A DNA stretch of 16,658 nt from Pseudomonadota bacterium (GTDB taxonomy: Bacteria > Pseudomonadota > Alphaproteobacteria > Acetobacterales > Acetobacteraceae): the NCBI GenBank assembly GCA_021828605.1, contig JAJZEG010000192.1:1-16658 (forward strand), written 5' to 3'. Below are positions 1-9,686 of this stretch, in pieces; within the stretch, counting starts at the first letter, position 1, and each line of letters starts with the position of its first letter. Position numbers and translations under genes: made by a program. The notes beneath the pieces are model-generated. The model ran no database searches. It saw only the letters and a list, made by a program, of their open reading frames with translations, and had not been told where the DNA came from.

Positions 1-1485
1 ACATTTGGGGTTGAGTTACCCCTCGCGGCGATGTTTGAAACCACCAATATCGCGGGGCTGGCCGGGTTGATTGACCGGGCAGAATCCGGACGCGAACCGA
101 TCACCCGGCGGCTGCGTCCGGCACGCATACCTTTATCCGCCGCGCAATCGCGGATTTGGACCCTGTGCCAACTGACCGGTGCTACGGGTGCGTTTAATTT
201 GACCTTGGGTTTACGGATGCGCGGCAGGTTGGATCATGCGGTCCTGCAAGCGGCGGCGCAAGATTTGCTCGAACGTCATGAGATATTGCGCACGTTGATC
301 GTCCCGGGATCGGGCGACGTCGAGGCGAGCCAGCGGATATTGGCGCCAGATGCGGCAAGTTTGCCGATCATTATCGAGCCCCTCAGGGCCGATGACATTT
401 CGGTTCGCCTGAATGAGGTGGCGCAGCGCGGGTTCGATCTGACCACCGAATTGCCGCTCCGACTGAGGCTGTGGGAAATTGAACCAGCCGATCATGTGTT
501 GTTGATCCTGGTTCATCACATTGCCGCCGACGGCGCGTCGCTCAGCGCCTGTGCGCGGGATCTGGGCGAGGCCTATGCCGCGCGGCTTGCCGGGCAGTCA
601 CCCGACTGGCCGATCTTGGCGGTGCAATATGCTGATTTTGCTCTATGGCAGCGTGATCAACATGCCAGCTTGACGCGCGATTTGCAGTTTTGGACCAAGG
701 CGTTGTCCGGATTGCCCGAGACGATCAAACTGCCGGTTGATCGTCCATTTCCGCCAGTTGCCGGACATCGTGGCGCGGTTGTCCCGGTCAGGATCGACGC
801 GGCGTTGCATACCCGCCTGGTGCGCCTCGCACGAGCGGAAACGGCCAGCCTGTTCATGGTATTGCAAGCGGGTTTCGCGGCCTTGCTCAGTCGGCTGGGC
901 AGTGGCGATGATATTGCCATTGGCTCGCCGGTCGCCGGGCGCCATGATGCCGCGCTGGACCCGCTAATCGGCTGCTTTATCAATATGCTCACACTGCGTG
1001 CGGATGTTGCGGGCAATCCGAGTTTTGCCGAGCTGATCGGTCGAGTACGGTCATTTAATTTGGGTGCGTATGCGCATCAGGATGCCCCGTTCGAGCGGAT
1101 CGTCGAGACGCTGAACCCCAAGCGCAACGCTTCCCGGCATCCGCTGTTTCAAGTCGTATTGAGCTTTCAAAATCTGCTCGATCAGCAGCTGGATTTGCCC
1201 GGTCTTACCGTAACGCCCGAACCCGTGATTTTGGAGGCTGCGCGGTTCGATTTGACCTTGATTTTGAGCGAAACGCGTGGATCGGGTGGCGTGGCGAACG
1301 GGATTGTTGGTGGGCTGGAGTATCGATGCGACGTGTTCGACCAAGCCACGATTGAACAATTCGCAGCCCGGCTGGTCCAGCTCCTTGATCAGGCGAGTGC
1401 TCATCCGCAAACGCCGCTTGCTGACCTGGATATGATGCAATCGGATGAAGCAGCGATGTTGCTCGATGATTGGGGGCAAGGCTAA
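1..1485 (+). CDS. NRPS C-terminal part (carrier tail + condensation domain), 5' partial
   Basis: This is the 3' end of a non-ribosomal peptide synthetase gene that begins before the window. The reading frame is open from base 1. The first residues ([12 protein letters not shown], then IAGLAGLI) match the last helices of a peptidyl carrier domain, so the ATG at 31 is internal. A complete condensation domain follows: LSAAQSRIW (C1), RHEILRT (C2), the catalytic HHIAADG (C3, first His at 514-516), YADFALWQ (C4), IGCFINML (C5), [11 protein letters not shown] (C6) and [13 protein letters not shown] (C7). All core motifs are present, so it should be active in amide-bond formation between the upstream peptidyl carrier and the next amino acid. 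The look is closest to LCL-type domains, but subtype is a weak inference. The protein stops immediately after the C domain, in the short linker that normally joins C to A. Its TAA overlaps the ATG of the next gene. Confidence 0.93.
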   Translation, partial: TFGVELPLAAMFETTNIAGLAGLIDRAESGREPITRRLRPARIPLSAAQSRIWTLCQLTGATGAFNLTLGLRMRGRLDHAVLQAAAQDLLERHEILRTLIVPGSGDVEASQRILAPDAASLPIIIEPLRADDISVRLNEVAQRGFDLTTELPLRLRLWEIEPADHVLLILVHHIAADGASLSACARDLGEAYAARLAGQSPDWPILAVQYADFALWQRDQHASLTRDLQFWTKALSGLPETIKLPVDRPFPPVAGHRGAVVPVRIDAALHTRLVRLARAETASLFMVLQAGFAALLSRLGSGDDIAIGSPVAGRHDAALDPLIGCFINMLTLRADVAGNPSFAELIGRVRSFNLGAYAHQDAPFERIVETLNPKRNASRHPLFQVVLSFQNLLDQQLDLPGLTVTPEPVILEAARFDLTLILSETRGSGGVANGIVGGLEYRCDVFDQATIEQFAARLVQLLDQASAHPQTPLADLDMMQSDEAAMLLDDWGQG

Positions 1486-4343
1486 TGGGTGCAACCCTAA
1501 CCGGGCTGACCTTGCCGGAAATGTTGGTCCGTGCAGCAAGGATTAACCCGGATGCACCTGCCCTTATCACCGCCGAACGCGTAATTTCCTACGCCGGTTT
1601 GTTACGCACGGCCAAGGCCGGCGCGATTGAGTTGACCGAACGCGGCGTCCGCGCCAGCGATATCGTTGGCATAAGTTTGCCGCGCGGGGTCGGATTTTTG
1701 CAGGCTTGCTTGGCGGTCGGGTTTGCCGGTGCGATTTTTTTACCCCTAGACCCGGCTGTGCCGTTGGCGCGGCGTGAGCGCATGGTTGCGGACGTGCGCC
1801 CGAAATTGGTCCTTGATCAACCGCTCCCGGATGCGCCGATATCTGGATCACTGATCGCTGATCCGATCAGTCCGGTGAGCCATCCGGCGCTGGATAGTGC
1901 CGCGCCGGCTTATATATTTTTTACCTCCGGCAGCACCGGCACGCCCAAGGGTGTGGTCGTGCCGCATGCCGGGCTCGGCGCGTTAGCCGATACGCTGCAT
2001 GAACGCCTGATGATCACGCCCGATGCACGGGTTTTGCAGGCGGCGGCGCCGAGTTTTGATGCGTTCGTGTTAGAAATTCTGATGGCGCTGACCAGCGGGG
2101 CCGCGCTGGTGGTGCCTGATGAGACGGTGTTAACCGGCGCTGCACTGGCAAACGCACTTGCTTCGCACCAGGTCACGCATGCATTGATCGTCCCGTCGGT
2201 GCTCGCGACCTTGGCACCCGGCGATGTGGCAAATTTACGCGTGCTCGTGGTTGGTGGCGAAGCCTGTTCACCGGATCTGGTCGCGCGGTTTGCGCCGGGT
2301 CGATTAATGGTCAACGCTTATGGGCCGACCGAAACCAGTATTTGTGTGAGCATGTCACCGCCGATGGAACCGGGCGGAGCGGTGACAATTGGCGGCCCGA
2401 CCAAAGGTGTGCGGCTATTGGTGTTGGATGCGAAGCTACGCCCCTGCCCGGTTGGCATCGTGGGCGAGCTATATGTCGGTGGCCCGGCTTTGGCTTTAGG
2501 CTATTTGAACCGGCCAGGATTGACCGCTGAGCGTTTTATCGCTGACCCTCACGCCAAAACACCGGGCGCACGGCTCTATCGGACCGGTGATTTGGTGCGC
2601 TGGCGCGCCGATCGGCGCTTGGATTATGTAGGTCGTGCGGATGGGCAAATTAAAATTCGCGGACAGCGGATCGAGATCGGCGAAATCGAGGCGGCATTGA
2701 CTTCATTGGCTGGCGTGAATGCCGCCGCCGCCGCCGTGCATGGGGAAGGCGAAGCCGCCCGGCTGATCGGCTATGCGGTTGGCCCGGACTTGACCGGCGA
2801 TCTTCGTGCATTGCGCACTCAGCTGGCCGCCCAGCTTCCACCGGCGATGGTGCCTCATGAAATCATTCGGCTCGATCAGCTTCCCTTGGGCGTATCAGGC
2901 AAGTTGGATCGGCGCGCCCTCCCTGCCCCGGTCATGCGGCATGACGAAACGACGCCGATTGCTCCGCCAGCGAATGCCACCGAACAGGCCGTCCTTAGCT
3001 TGTTTGCCGAGGCGTTGGGCACCGATCAACCCATTGATTGTGCGACAAGTTTTTTTGATTTGGGTGGCACCTCGTTGCAAGCGATTACCCTGGGAACCCG
3101 CGTGCGTGAGCGGTTTGATCCGGAATTTCCGTTAGCAGGCCTGTATCAAGCTCAAACGGTGCAGGCGCTCGCTTTATTGCTAGACAATGCAGCCCCGCAT
3201 GAAGGTCCGCCCGATTTGGCTGCTGACCTTGCTGGTTATGTCGCACGACTGCCTGACTATATTGGCCATGGCCCCCAGATGGTTGCACGAAATATCCTGC
3301 TGACCGGGGCCACAGGTTTTGTCGGCTCTTGGTTGCTCGCAATTTTGCTCCAGGAAACGGATGCGCGCGTGCATTGCTTGATTCGCGGCGATGTCGGGCG
3401 GCTTCGGGCAGCACTCGCGGCCATTGGTCAAGCTGATTTATTCGACCCAGCGCGGATTGTGACCGTTACCGGTGATATTGCCAAGCCTGATCTTGGCCTT
3501 ACCACGGATGGTTTGAGCACGTTGCAAGAGCAGATCGACCAGGTCGTGCATTGTGGTGCCTTGGTCGATTTTCTGGCGCCGTATCGCGCGTTGAAAGCTG
3601 CCAATATCGACAGTGTATTGACGTTGATGCGCTTCGCCGCGTCAGGCAAGCCGGTGCATTTTATTTCGACCCTTGGCATTTTTGCGAGCGGCGGGCCGCA
3701 CCAGGAGGACCAGCCGGTTAGCGATGGTGAGTCGTTGATTGGCGGCTATCAACAATCAAAATTTGTTGCTGACGGGCTTGCTTTTGCGGCGATTGAGCAA
3801 GGCTTGCCGGTGTCGATTTATCGGCTCGGCGCGGTCACCGGCGACACGATGTCCGCCGCCTGCCACGAGACCGATATGCTGTGGCGCTGCGGTGCTTTGG
3901 CGGCGCGGATTGGTGCGCTGCCCCGTCTGCCATTACGGATCAATATGACCCCGGTCGATCGTGTGGCTCGCGCAACGGTTCGGCTGGTCAACATGGTCGA
4001 TCCCGGACAGATTTATCATTTGATCGCCGAGGCCACACCCCAAATGTCCGATATTCAGGGTGCGTTCGCCGCGTTAGGCAAGCCGATGGAGCTTATTGAG
4101 CCGCTGGCGTGGCTCGCGCGGGCGCAGGAACATGCAACCGCGCAGGATGCCGCCGTGTTTGCCGTGCTGGACGCGCACCGATCCTACGGCGCTGCGCCGA
4201 TCATTGATGGGCGGGCGACGATTACCCAGCTACAGGCGGTTGGTGCTCCCATCGCACCCATTAACACAGCACTGCTCATCCGTTATTTCGCGCCGTTCGC
4301 CGGCGGTGACACCCACCGATCAATCAGTGAGGAGGCGGCCTGA
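1485..4343 (+). CDS. NRPS adenylation-carrier-thioester reductase protein
   Basis: Terminal NRPS protein of 952 residues with order A-PCP-R. The adenylation domain (about 8-480) has [10 protein letters not shown] at 147-156, FDAF at 191-194, NAYGPTE near 277-283, YRTGDL near 365, and the catalytic Lys473 in SGKLDR. The carrier domain (about 497-570) has DLGGTS with phosphopantetheine Ser530. The reductase domain (about 600-945) is an extended SDR fold with the NAD(P)H motif TGATGFVG (607-614), ST at 728-729 and the YxxxK pair Tyr755/Lys759. It would release the peptide as an aldehyde, or as an alcohol after two reductions. Read against the GrsA frame, the specificity residues are D-A-L-I-V-G-A-I-C-K, which suggests a bulky, perhaps aromatic substrate (inference). 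The ATG at 1485 is chosen because it overlaps the previous stop (TAATG); a TTG at 1470 would add five residues. No C domain is present: it is the last domain of the upstream protein. Confidence 0.93.
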   Translation: MGATLTGLTLPEMLVRAARINPDAPALITAERVISYAGLLRTAKAGAIELTERGVRASDIVGISLPRGVGFLQACLAVGFAGAIFLPLDPAVPLARRERMVADVRPKLVLDQPLPDAPISGSLIADPISPVSHPALDSAAPAYIFFTSGSTGTPKGVVVPHAGLGALADTLHERLMITPDARVLQAAAPSFDAFVLEILMALTSGAALVVPDETVLTGAALANALASHQVTHALIVPSVLATLAPGDVANLRVLVVGGEACSPDLVARFAPGRLMVNAYGPTETSICVSMSPPMEPGGAVTIGGPTKGVRLLVLDAKLRPCPVGIVGELYVGGPALALGYLNRPGLTAERFIADPHAKTPGARLYRTGDLVRWRADRRLDYVGRADGQIKIRGQRIEIGEIEAALTSLAGVNAAAAAVHGEGEAARLIGYAVGPDLTGDLRALRTQLAAQLPPAMVPHEIIRLDQLPLGVSGKLDRRALPAPVMRHDETTPIAPPANATEQAVLSLFAEALGTDQPIDCATSFFDLGGTSLQAITLGTRVRERFDPEFPLAGLYQAQTVQALALLLDNAAPHEGPPDLAADLAGYVARLPDYIGHGPQMVARNILLTGATGFVGSWLLAILLQETDARVHCLIRGDVGRLRAALAAIGQADLFDPARIVTVTGDIAKPDLGLTTDGLSTLQEQIDQVVHCGALVDFLAPYRALKAANIDSVLTLMRFAASGKPVHFISTLGIFASGGPHQEDQPVSDGESLIGGYQQSKFVADGLAFAAIEQGLPVSIYRLGAVTGDTMSAACHETDMLWRCGALAARIGALPRLPLRINMTPVDRVARATVRLVNMVDPGQIYHLIAEATPQMSDIQGAFAALGKPMELIEPLAWLARAQEHATAQDAAVFAVLDAHRSYGAAPIIDGRATITQLQAVGAPIAPINTALLIRYFAPFAGGDTHRSISEEAA
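4331..4335 (+). promoter_or_regulatory. Shine-Dalgarno of the GT1 gene
   Basis: GGAGG lies inside the last codons of the NRPS gene, seven bases before the overlapping ATG at 4343. It supports that start and independent initiation of the glycosyltransferase on the shared transcript. Confidence 0.7.
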
Positions 4344-5677
4344 TGGCGCGTTATTTGTTAGCAGCGTCAGCTCTGCCCGGGCATGTTGATCCAATTGTTG
4401 CGATCGCGCGCGGATTGGTCACATTAGGGCATGGGGTGATGGTCCATACCGGGCAGCTCTTTGCCGCCCAGGTTGAGCGCGCCGGGGCAGAATTTGCGCC
4501 CATTGATCCGGCGATTGACGTGGATTATCGCGCGCTGGATACGCTGTTTCCCGAACGCGCGGCGTTACCTCCGGGGCCTGCGCAAATGTTATGGGGTGTC
4601 CGGCATTTATTTGCCGATGCGATCGAATCGCAGCATGCTAGTCTGCAAAGGCTGATCGCAACATTCAAGCCCGACATTATTTTGACCGAAATGATGTTTA
4701 TGGGCACCCTGCCGATGCTGCTGAAGCCGCGCGCAGATCGGCCACCGATCATGCATTTGGGTCCGTCGGTGCTCACGCTAGCCTCGCCGGAAACTGGGTT
4801 TTTTGGAATGGCCCTGCCCGCTGCGCGCACCTTTGCTCAGCGCCTGCGTAATCGGGCGGTGATCGCTGCGATGGAAAACCAGCTTTTTGCGCCGCTCCAA
4901 AATTATATCAACGCAACCTTAGACCGCATGGGTGCGCCCACCCTCCCCTGCTTTGCTGCCGAGGCGGTGATGAGATTGCCCGATCGCTACTTGCAGATCG
5001 GCGTACCGAGCATGGAATATGCCCGCTCTAACTTACCGCCCAATTTACGCTTTATCGGCGCCTTACCGCCAACAGGGACCATTACCAGCCAGCCTGATTG
5101 GTGGGACGAGATTAGGGTGGCCCGGCAAGCGGGTCGACGCATAGTGTTAGTAACGCAGGGCACGATTGCCAACGATGACCCGATGCAGCTCTGTGGTCCC
5201 ACGATCAACGCCTTGGCTGGCCCTGACGCGCTGGTCATTGCGATTACCGGCAGCGATCCGGCTGCGTTCCAACCGCATATTCCAGCGGCAACCCTGCAAG
5301 CTGTGTTGATCAAATCATTTATTCCGTATGCGCAAATTATGCCGGAGCTTGATTTGTTGATCACCAATGGCGGCTTTGGTGGGGTGACCCTGGCCTTACG
5401 CCATGGTGTGCCGATGATCATTGCCGGCGATTCTGAGGAAAAGCCAGAAATTGGCGCGCGGATCGCCCATATCGGCGCGGGCATTAATCTGGCCACGGCC
5501 CATCCGACTGCGGCAATGATCGGAGCCGCCGCCGCGATGATTGCCGAGCAGCCGAGTTTTCGGCGGGTTGCGCGCAGTATCGCGGATGATCTGGTCGCCG
5601 TCGATACAATCGGTGAAATCGAAGCGGCGCGGCTCGAACTAACCCAGCAGACCGGGTCCGTCCCACGGGCCGCATGA
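4343..5677 (+). CDS. GT1-family (UGT/MGT-like) glycosyltransferase
   Basis: A 444-residue GT-B glycosyltransferase of the UDP-glycosyltransferase-like family that decorates small molecules. The N-terminal domain has ALPGHVDP, where His14 sits at the usual catalytic-base position of GT1 enzymes. The C-terminal nucleotide-sugar-binding motif is ITNGGFGGVTLALRHGVP, followed by AGDSEEKPEIGAR (about 340-373). This is the 'TNGG..GV..AL..GVP...GD.E.KPE' variant of the classical THGG...DQ signature. There is no signal peptide, so it should be cytoplasmic. The start ATG shares its A with the stop of the NRPS gene (TGATG), and a good GGAGG lies at 4331-4335, seven bases upstream. Context suggests it transfers a sugar to the NRPS product, possibly to the alcohol made by the reductase domain. 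Donor sugar and acceptor cannot be read from the sequence. Confidence 0.9.
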   Translation: MARYLLAASALPGHVDPIVAIARGLVTLGHGVMVHTGQLFAAQVERAGAEFAPIDPAIDVDYRALDTLFPERAALPPGPAQMLWGVRHLFADAIESQHASLQRLIATFKPDIILTEMMFMGTLPMLLKPRADRPPIMHLGPSVLTLASPETGFFGMALPAARTFAQRLRNRAVIAAMENQLFAPLQNYINATLDRMGAPTLPCFAAEAVMRLPDRYLQIGVPSMEYARSNLPPNLRFIGALPPTGTITSQPDWWDEIRVARQAGRRIVLVTQGTIANDDPMQLCGPTINALAGPDALVIAITGSDPAAFQPHIPAATLQAVLIKSFIPYAQIMPELDLLITNGGFGGVTLALRHGVPMIIAGDSEEKPEIGARIAHIGAGINLATAHPTAAMIGAAAAMIAEQPSFRRVARSIADDLVAVDTIGEIEAARLELTQQTGSVPRAA

Positions 5678-6294
5678 GCATTGGTTATCTTTGGCGCGGT
5701 CAAGCCAGCGGATCAATCTCTGGCGCTGAACTTGATGCGTTGTCGGCTCTGCTTGACCCGTCTGAGCATACACACATTGCGCGATTACGCTCCCGCGTTG
5801 GGCAAATTGATGCGATCATCGCCCACGGGTTACGGCGCCGACTGCTCGCCGAATTGACCGGTGCGCCTGCCAATAGTTTCCGCTTCACCCAAACAACCCC
5901 GTTCGCTAAGCCGCGCTTGCAGGGATGTCCCGATATCGATGTTAGCCTGACGCATTGTGAAGGGTTCGCCGCCGCTGCGGTAACCGCACAGGGGCGGGTT
6001 GGCATTGACGCCGAAAGACGAGGGCGTGACCTGCCCGATGCGGTGTTCAGCATGATTGCAACACCGCATGAGCGCGCCATGGCCGATGATCCGCTTGGGT
6101 TATGGACTTTGAAAGAGGCCTTAGCCAAAGCGGAAGGATCGGGCTTTGCTCTGGATTTTCAGAGTATCGAGACTGATCCGGCGACGCCGCGTCTCTGTGC
6201 GGCGCCGGCAAGTTTTGGCGCTACGGCGGACTGGCGTTTACGGCGTCATATTCAGGACGGATTTACCGTGGCTATTGCGTTTGCCGCTCGCTGA
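5674..6294 (+). CDS. Sfp-type 4'-phosphopantetheinyl transferase
   Basis: A 206-residue enzyme that moves phosphopantetheine from coenzyme A to the serine of carrier domains, converting apo-PCP to holo-PCP. The diagnostic motifs are in order: PFAKPRL (76-82), VSLTHCEG (90-97), GIDAER with the Mg-binding pair Asp112/Glu114, and WTLKEALAKAEGSGF (144-158) with Trp144, Lys147, Glu148 and Lys152. The length is typical for compact Sfp-like enzymes. The ATG overlaps the stop of the glycosyltransferase (ATGA), so the gene is translationally coupled to the NRPS operon. Its probable substrates are the carrier domains of this operon, including Ser530 of the A-PCP-R protein. Its last 23 bases overlap the 3' end of the converging glycosyltransferase gene. 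Confidence 0.93.
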   Translation: MSIGYLWRGQASGSISGAELDALSALLDPSEHTHIARLRSRVGQIDAIIAHGLRRRLLAELTGAPANSFRFTQTTPFAKPRLQGCPDIDVSLTHCEGFAAAAVTAQGRVGIDAERRGRDLPDAVFSMIATPHERAMADDPLGLWTLKEALAKAEGSGFALDFQSIETDPATPRLCAAPASFGATADWRLRRHIQDGFTVAIAFAAR

Positions 6295-7360
6295 ACCAGC
6301 CAGCGGTTTTTTGGGCGAAATCAGCCCATCCTGGTAGCGCCAGACTCGCCGCTTGGGTCCACAAATCTTGCGCGATTTGATCGTCACACACCGCCTCGAC
6401 CGCTGCTTCAATTGTTGCAGGGTTAAGCAATGTCAGGCGAATGTGACCGGCTTGCGGCAGAGACCGGATCGATGGCACCTGATCGCTGACAATCACCGGA
6501 ATGCCTGCGCCCAGACTTTCCAAAGGTGGCAACCCGTACCCCTCAATTTCGGACATATAAAGCGTCGCCCGCGCACCGCGCAATAAACTGCGCAGCGCTT
6601 CATCGGTGGCGTCGCGATGCCAGGTGAAGTGCGGATGATCGGCAATCGCCTCAAGCGCGCTCAGATCGACCCGCGGAAACGCGCTACCCACCAAAATTAG
6701 GCGCGCATGACTGCCGCGTTGCCACAGTCGTTGAAACGCGGCGATGATCAAAGCCTGGTTTTTCCGACCATCGATCGAGCCGATACAGACAAAATCATTG
6801 CGGCTGGTGGTAAAAATTTGCCGCTCCAATCCGAGCCCGTCAGCACCAAGCGGTAAAACCGGGCCGGGACACTCATCGGTGCGGCGGATGCGACCCGCGA
6901 ATTCAGCACGGGTTCGCTCACTGATAAAAGCGAGATGCGTCGCGTCGCGCAGCAGCCGCAAATACGGCATGAACGAGGCGGTTTGGCGCACGCCAATCTG
7001 TGCCGGATAAAGATAGGGGATCAGATCATAGACCACAAACCCGACCTGCTCGGGCGGCAGTGCGCGGTAAAACCGGCAGCGTGCGGCATCATAAAATACT
7101 TCCGGAACCAGAATGCGCGAGGCTGCATTGAGTGCTAAAGTCGCGCTTGGCCCTAACGCGGCACTATCCATGGTCGCCGTCGGATTGAGCAGAATCGCAC
7201 GCGCCGCATCGGGCAGCTGCAACATGCCGCGTGCGGGATCGAGCGTGACCAGGGTGAGCGGGATATCGCTCGGCCAATGGCGGATCAAGGCGCGCACCAC
7301 CCGTTGGATGCCGGTATTGATCGGATTTTGCACCAATTCCGTGATATCGAGCAGGATCAT
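6272..7360 (-). CDS. GT4-family glycosyltransferase
   Basis: A 362-residue GT-B glycosyltransferase of family 4. It opens with MILLDITELVQNPINTGIQR, a typical GT4 N-terminus with the glycine-containing acceptor-side loop. The donor-site motif SEIEGYGLPPLESLGAGIPVIVSD has the EX7E pair Glu273/Glu281. CIGSIDGRKN near 192-201 is the usual inter-domain 'G....KN' segment. No signal peptide or membrane helix is evident. The start at 7360 is preferred because its ATG overlaps the TGA of the upstream gene (ATGA); an in-frame start at 7393 would run 37 bases into that gene. It likely adds a sugar to a lipid-linked or surface glycan built with the two genes upstream. The exact sugar is unknown. Confidence 0.88.
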   Translation of the reverse strand: MILLDITELVQNPINTGIQRVVRALIRHWPSDIPLTLVTLDPARGMLQLPDAARAILLNPTATMDSAALGPSATLALNAASRILVPEVFYDAARCRFYRALPPEQVGFVVYDLIPYLYPAQIGVRQTASFMPYLRLLRDATHLAFISERTRAEFAGRIRRTDECPGPVLPLGADGLGLERQIFTTSRNDFVCIGSIDGRKNQALIIAAFQRLWQRGSHARLILVGSAFPRVDLSALEAIADHPHFTWHRDATDEALRSLLRGARATLYMSEIEGYGLPPLESLGAGIPVIVSDQVPSIRSLPQAGHIRLTLLNPATIEAAVEAVCDDQIAQDLWTQAASLALPGWADFAQKTAGWFSERQTQ

Positions 7361-9678
7361 CCGAAACCAAGCCCGTTCAGCAAATCGCGACAATAACGGG
7401 TGAAATTGCGCTGCGCGAAATCGCGATTGCGCGCGGCGATCGGGCGCGGGCGACGCGCGGCGCGCTCAAGGACGTCGATCATCGCTTCGGCCAAAAGCGG
7501 CGCACTCAGTGCATCAGGAATGGTCGTGACATAATCGGGCGCCTTGATCGCATTCGCCAGATCGGCATTGGCGATGCTCGGCACCGCTGCGGCAATGCAA
7601 TCGATCAAGGCACCCGACAGCGCGCCAAAACCATAGACGCGCAATTGCACGGCGATGTCACAGGCAATCAACCAATCGCGATAGAGGGCTTGGTTGTCGC
7701 GATCGGCAATAATGGTTACATCAATCCCGGCCTCCTGCGCGATTTGATCAATCATCGCGCTGACCGCCGGGTTGGTTTGGCCCACTAACACCAACCGCGC
7801 GCGCACCCCCCAATGATGGAGCAGTTCCGTCGCCCAGATCAGCTCGCCGGGAGCACGATCGGCACTGATGGTGCCGAAACTCGCAATGATCAGCGTATCC
7901 GGATCAATCCCGAGCTTCGCGCGCACGCGGGCACGGGCTGGCTCACTCAGTTCGGCGGGGGTAAAGTGGCGATAGGGCGGAAACGGCAGCACAATTGGCC
8001 GGTGATGATAGAGCTGCTCGATTAAGTTAGCGGTCATTGCAGAATGTACAAAAAGCGGGCGCGACGCGGCGGCGATCTCGCCGAGGAACAATACCGGCAA
8101 TTCACCAGGATTGGAGAGCCAATGCTCGATTTCCACGGGCGCCACCGCACGTCCGGTTTCGGCACTCGCCTGCGCACAGGCCCGCGTCATGCCGAAATTA
8201 TGCACGTAAAAATCAACCATCCGCGCGTCATGCGCCACGCAGGCGGCACCATGCTGGCACAGCAAGTCGAACTCGGCGTGATGAAACTGCGCATTGCCGA
8301 CAACATCAATCACGGCGTCAAACTTTCCCGACACGTGAGCAAAGCGACCGGGCCTACCAGCATAACGCACGCCGGGGATCACAGCCGGGCTTGGCGTGTT
8401 GGTGAACAGCGAGACATCCGCGAGCGGGGCAAGCGCGTGCAACGTTTGCGCGGAAAATTCCGCACAGCCTGACGCTGTGGGCGGCATGGGCGACAGGAAC
8501 GCGATGCGGGGGCGCTGGTTGCGCGCAATAGCGGGGCTCCCAATCGCAAGTCGGCCCAGCGCGCTGGGCCGGGTGATCAGGCTGGCAATCGCGTTCCAAG
8601 CGCGACGATTGACCTGCTCATTGGTAAATTGTGGCCAAATCGCCGCGTTGGATACGACCATCGCCGCGCGCTGATGCGGATGGGCGGCTAAATCCTCGAT
8701 TTTTTGCCGCAATTCATCGGGGTCGTCCGCGTCAAACCGGCATTGCCGATCACGCATCAATTCGGCATGGGCGCGGCAATCGCTGACCAGCACCGGTATT
8801 GCCTGGGCCATCGCTTCGATCACCGGGATCGAGAAGCCTTCACTGCGCGACGGCACCACCACCAGATCGCTCGCACGATACAGGTCTGCGAGGCTGGCAT
8901 CATCGAGGAAGGGATGAAACGCCAATAAATCCGGATTTCCGCCCGCATCACGCGCTACATCGCGCAACCGCGATTGGGTTTCGGCATGCGCCAGGCCGGT
9001 CAGGTCGATGGTCGTCAAATTATGCTGCAAGGCTGCGCTGCTGGCATGGGCGCGCACCACGATTTCCGGGTTTTTGCGCCAATCCTCGCCGCTGGGCACC
9101 AAAATTCGCCGCAGCTCGCTGCTGGCGCGCGGTAATGCACCGTTCGGGAGCAGTGCCGGGCGCAACGCCACGCCGGTAACCGCGATCAGGTCAGCACGCG
9201 GCGCTGCTATGCGGATTAACTGCGCCCGCGTTGCATCCGAGATGGCCAACAGCCCGTCATAGAGACGCAATGACACCAAACAGGCATGGTAGCGCACCCG
9301 CGTCAGCGCGTCGCCCAGATAATGCTGGGGATAATCATGGGGGATAAAATCATAAACCAATGCAAGGCTTGGCACCTGACTATCCGCGAGCAGCCGGGCG
9401 ACCCAAAGCGGGTCATGGGTCATTGGCGAGGGTTGCAAAAAAACGGCATCAGCGCCCGCACCCTGATAAGCCACCATCCTCGATCCATCGAACAAATGAT
9501 GATAATGTTCAGCCATGGGCGGTAATGCGGGGTCGCATAAGGCGATAAACCGAAAGCCTGCTTTGATATCAGCGCGCGCGCGGCCACCCGCGATCAGGGC
9601 CGCACTGTGAACGCCAATACCGCGCGCGGCAAACGCGGAATCCTGCAAACATCGCGCATCAATAAGGAGGTCACGCAC
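7357..9678 (-). CDS. Tandem two-domain GT4-type glycosyltransferase
   Basis: A 773-residue protein made of two glycosyltransferase units. Unit 1 (about 1-370) starts LLIDARCLQ and carries DLVVVPSRSEGFSIPVIEAM with EX7E Glu280/Glu288. Unit 2 (about 389-773) starts RPRIAFLSPMPP, a second GT-B N-terminus. It has a C-terminal AD.DNQALYRDWLIACDIAVQLR segment, but at GFGALSGALID (683-693) the usual first glutamate is absent. Unit 1 therefore looks fully competent, while unit 2 is degenerate or of a different subfamily. Such fusions usually add two successive sugars or polymerise a repeat in O-antigen or exopolysaccharide synthesis. Translation probably starts at GTG 9678: the encoded MRDLLIDARCLQ aligns with normal GT4 starts, and the stop of the upstream gene is only eight bases away. 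No strong Shine-Dalgarno is visible. Confidence 0.88.
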   Translation of the reverse strand: MRDLLIDARCLQDSAFAARGIGVHSAALIAGGRARADIKAGFRFIALCDPALPPMAEHYHHLFDGSRMVAYQGAGADAVFLQPSPMTHDPLWVARLLADSQVPSLALVYDFIPHDYPQHYLGDALTRVRYHACLVSLRLYDGLLAISDATRAQLIRIAAPRADLIAVTGVALRPALLPNGALPRASSELRRILVPSGEDWRKNPEIVVRAHASSAALQHNLTTIDLTGLAHAETQSRLRDVARDAGGNPDLLAFHPFLDDASLADLYRASDLVVVPSRSEGFSIPVIEAMAQAIPVLVSDCRAHAELMRDRQCRFDADDPDELRQKIEDLAAHPHQRAAMVVSNAAIWPQFTNEQVNRRAWNAIASLITRPSALGRLAIGSPAIARNQRPRIAFLSPMPPTASGCAEFSAQTLHALAPLADVSLFTNTPSPAVIPGVRYAGRPGRFAHVSGKFDAVIDVVGNAQFHHAEFDLLCQHGAACVAHDARMVDFYVHNFGMTRACAQASAETGRAVAPVEIEHWLSNPGELPVLFLGEIAAASRPLFVHSAMTANLIEQLYHHRPIVLPFPPYRHFTPAELSEPARARVRAKLGIDPDTLIIASFGTISADRAPGELIWATELLHHWGVRARLVLVGQTNPAVSAMIDQIAQEAGIDVTIIADRDNQALYRDWLIACDIAVQLRVYGFGALSGALIDCIAAAVPSIANADLANAIKAPDYVTTIPDALSAPLLAEAMIDVLERAARRPRPIAARNRDFAQRNFTRYCRDLLNGLGFG

Positions 9679-9686
9679 CGGATTGA

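Noticed and set aside
4987..5703. 238-codon open frame on the minus strand across the GT1 gene
   Set aside because: It is antisense to a clear glycosyltransferase, low in complexity (Ala/Ile/Ser-rich) and shows no family motif; GC-rich codon bias explains it.
7361..7393. Upstream start of the GT4 gene
   Set aside because: ATG 7360 forms an ATGA overlap with the upstream stop and gives the normal GT4 N-terminus.
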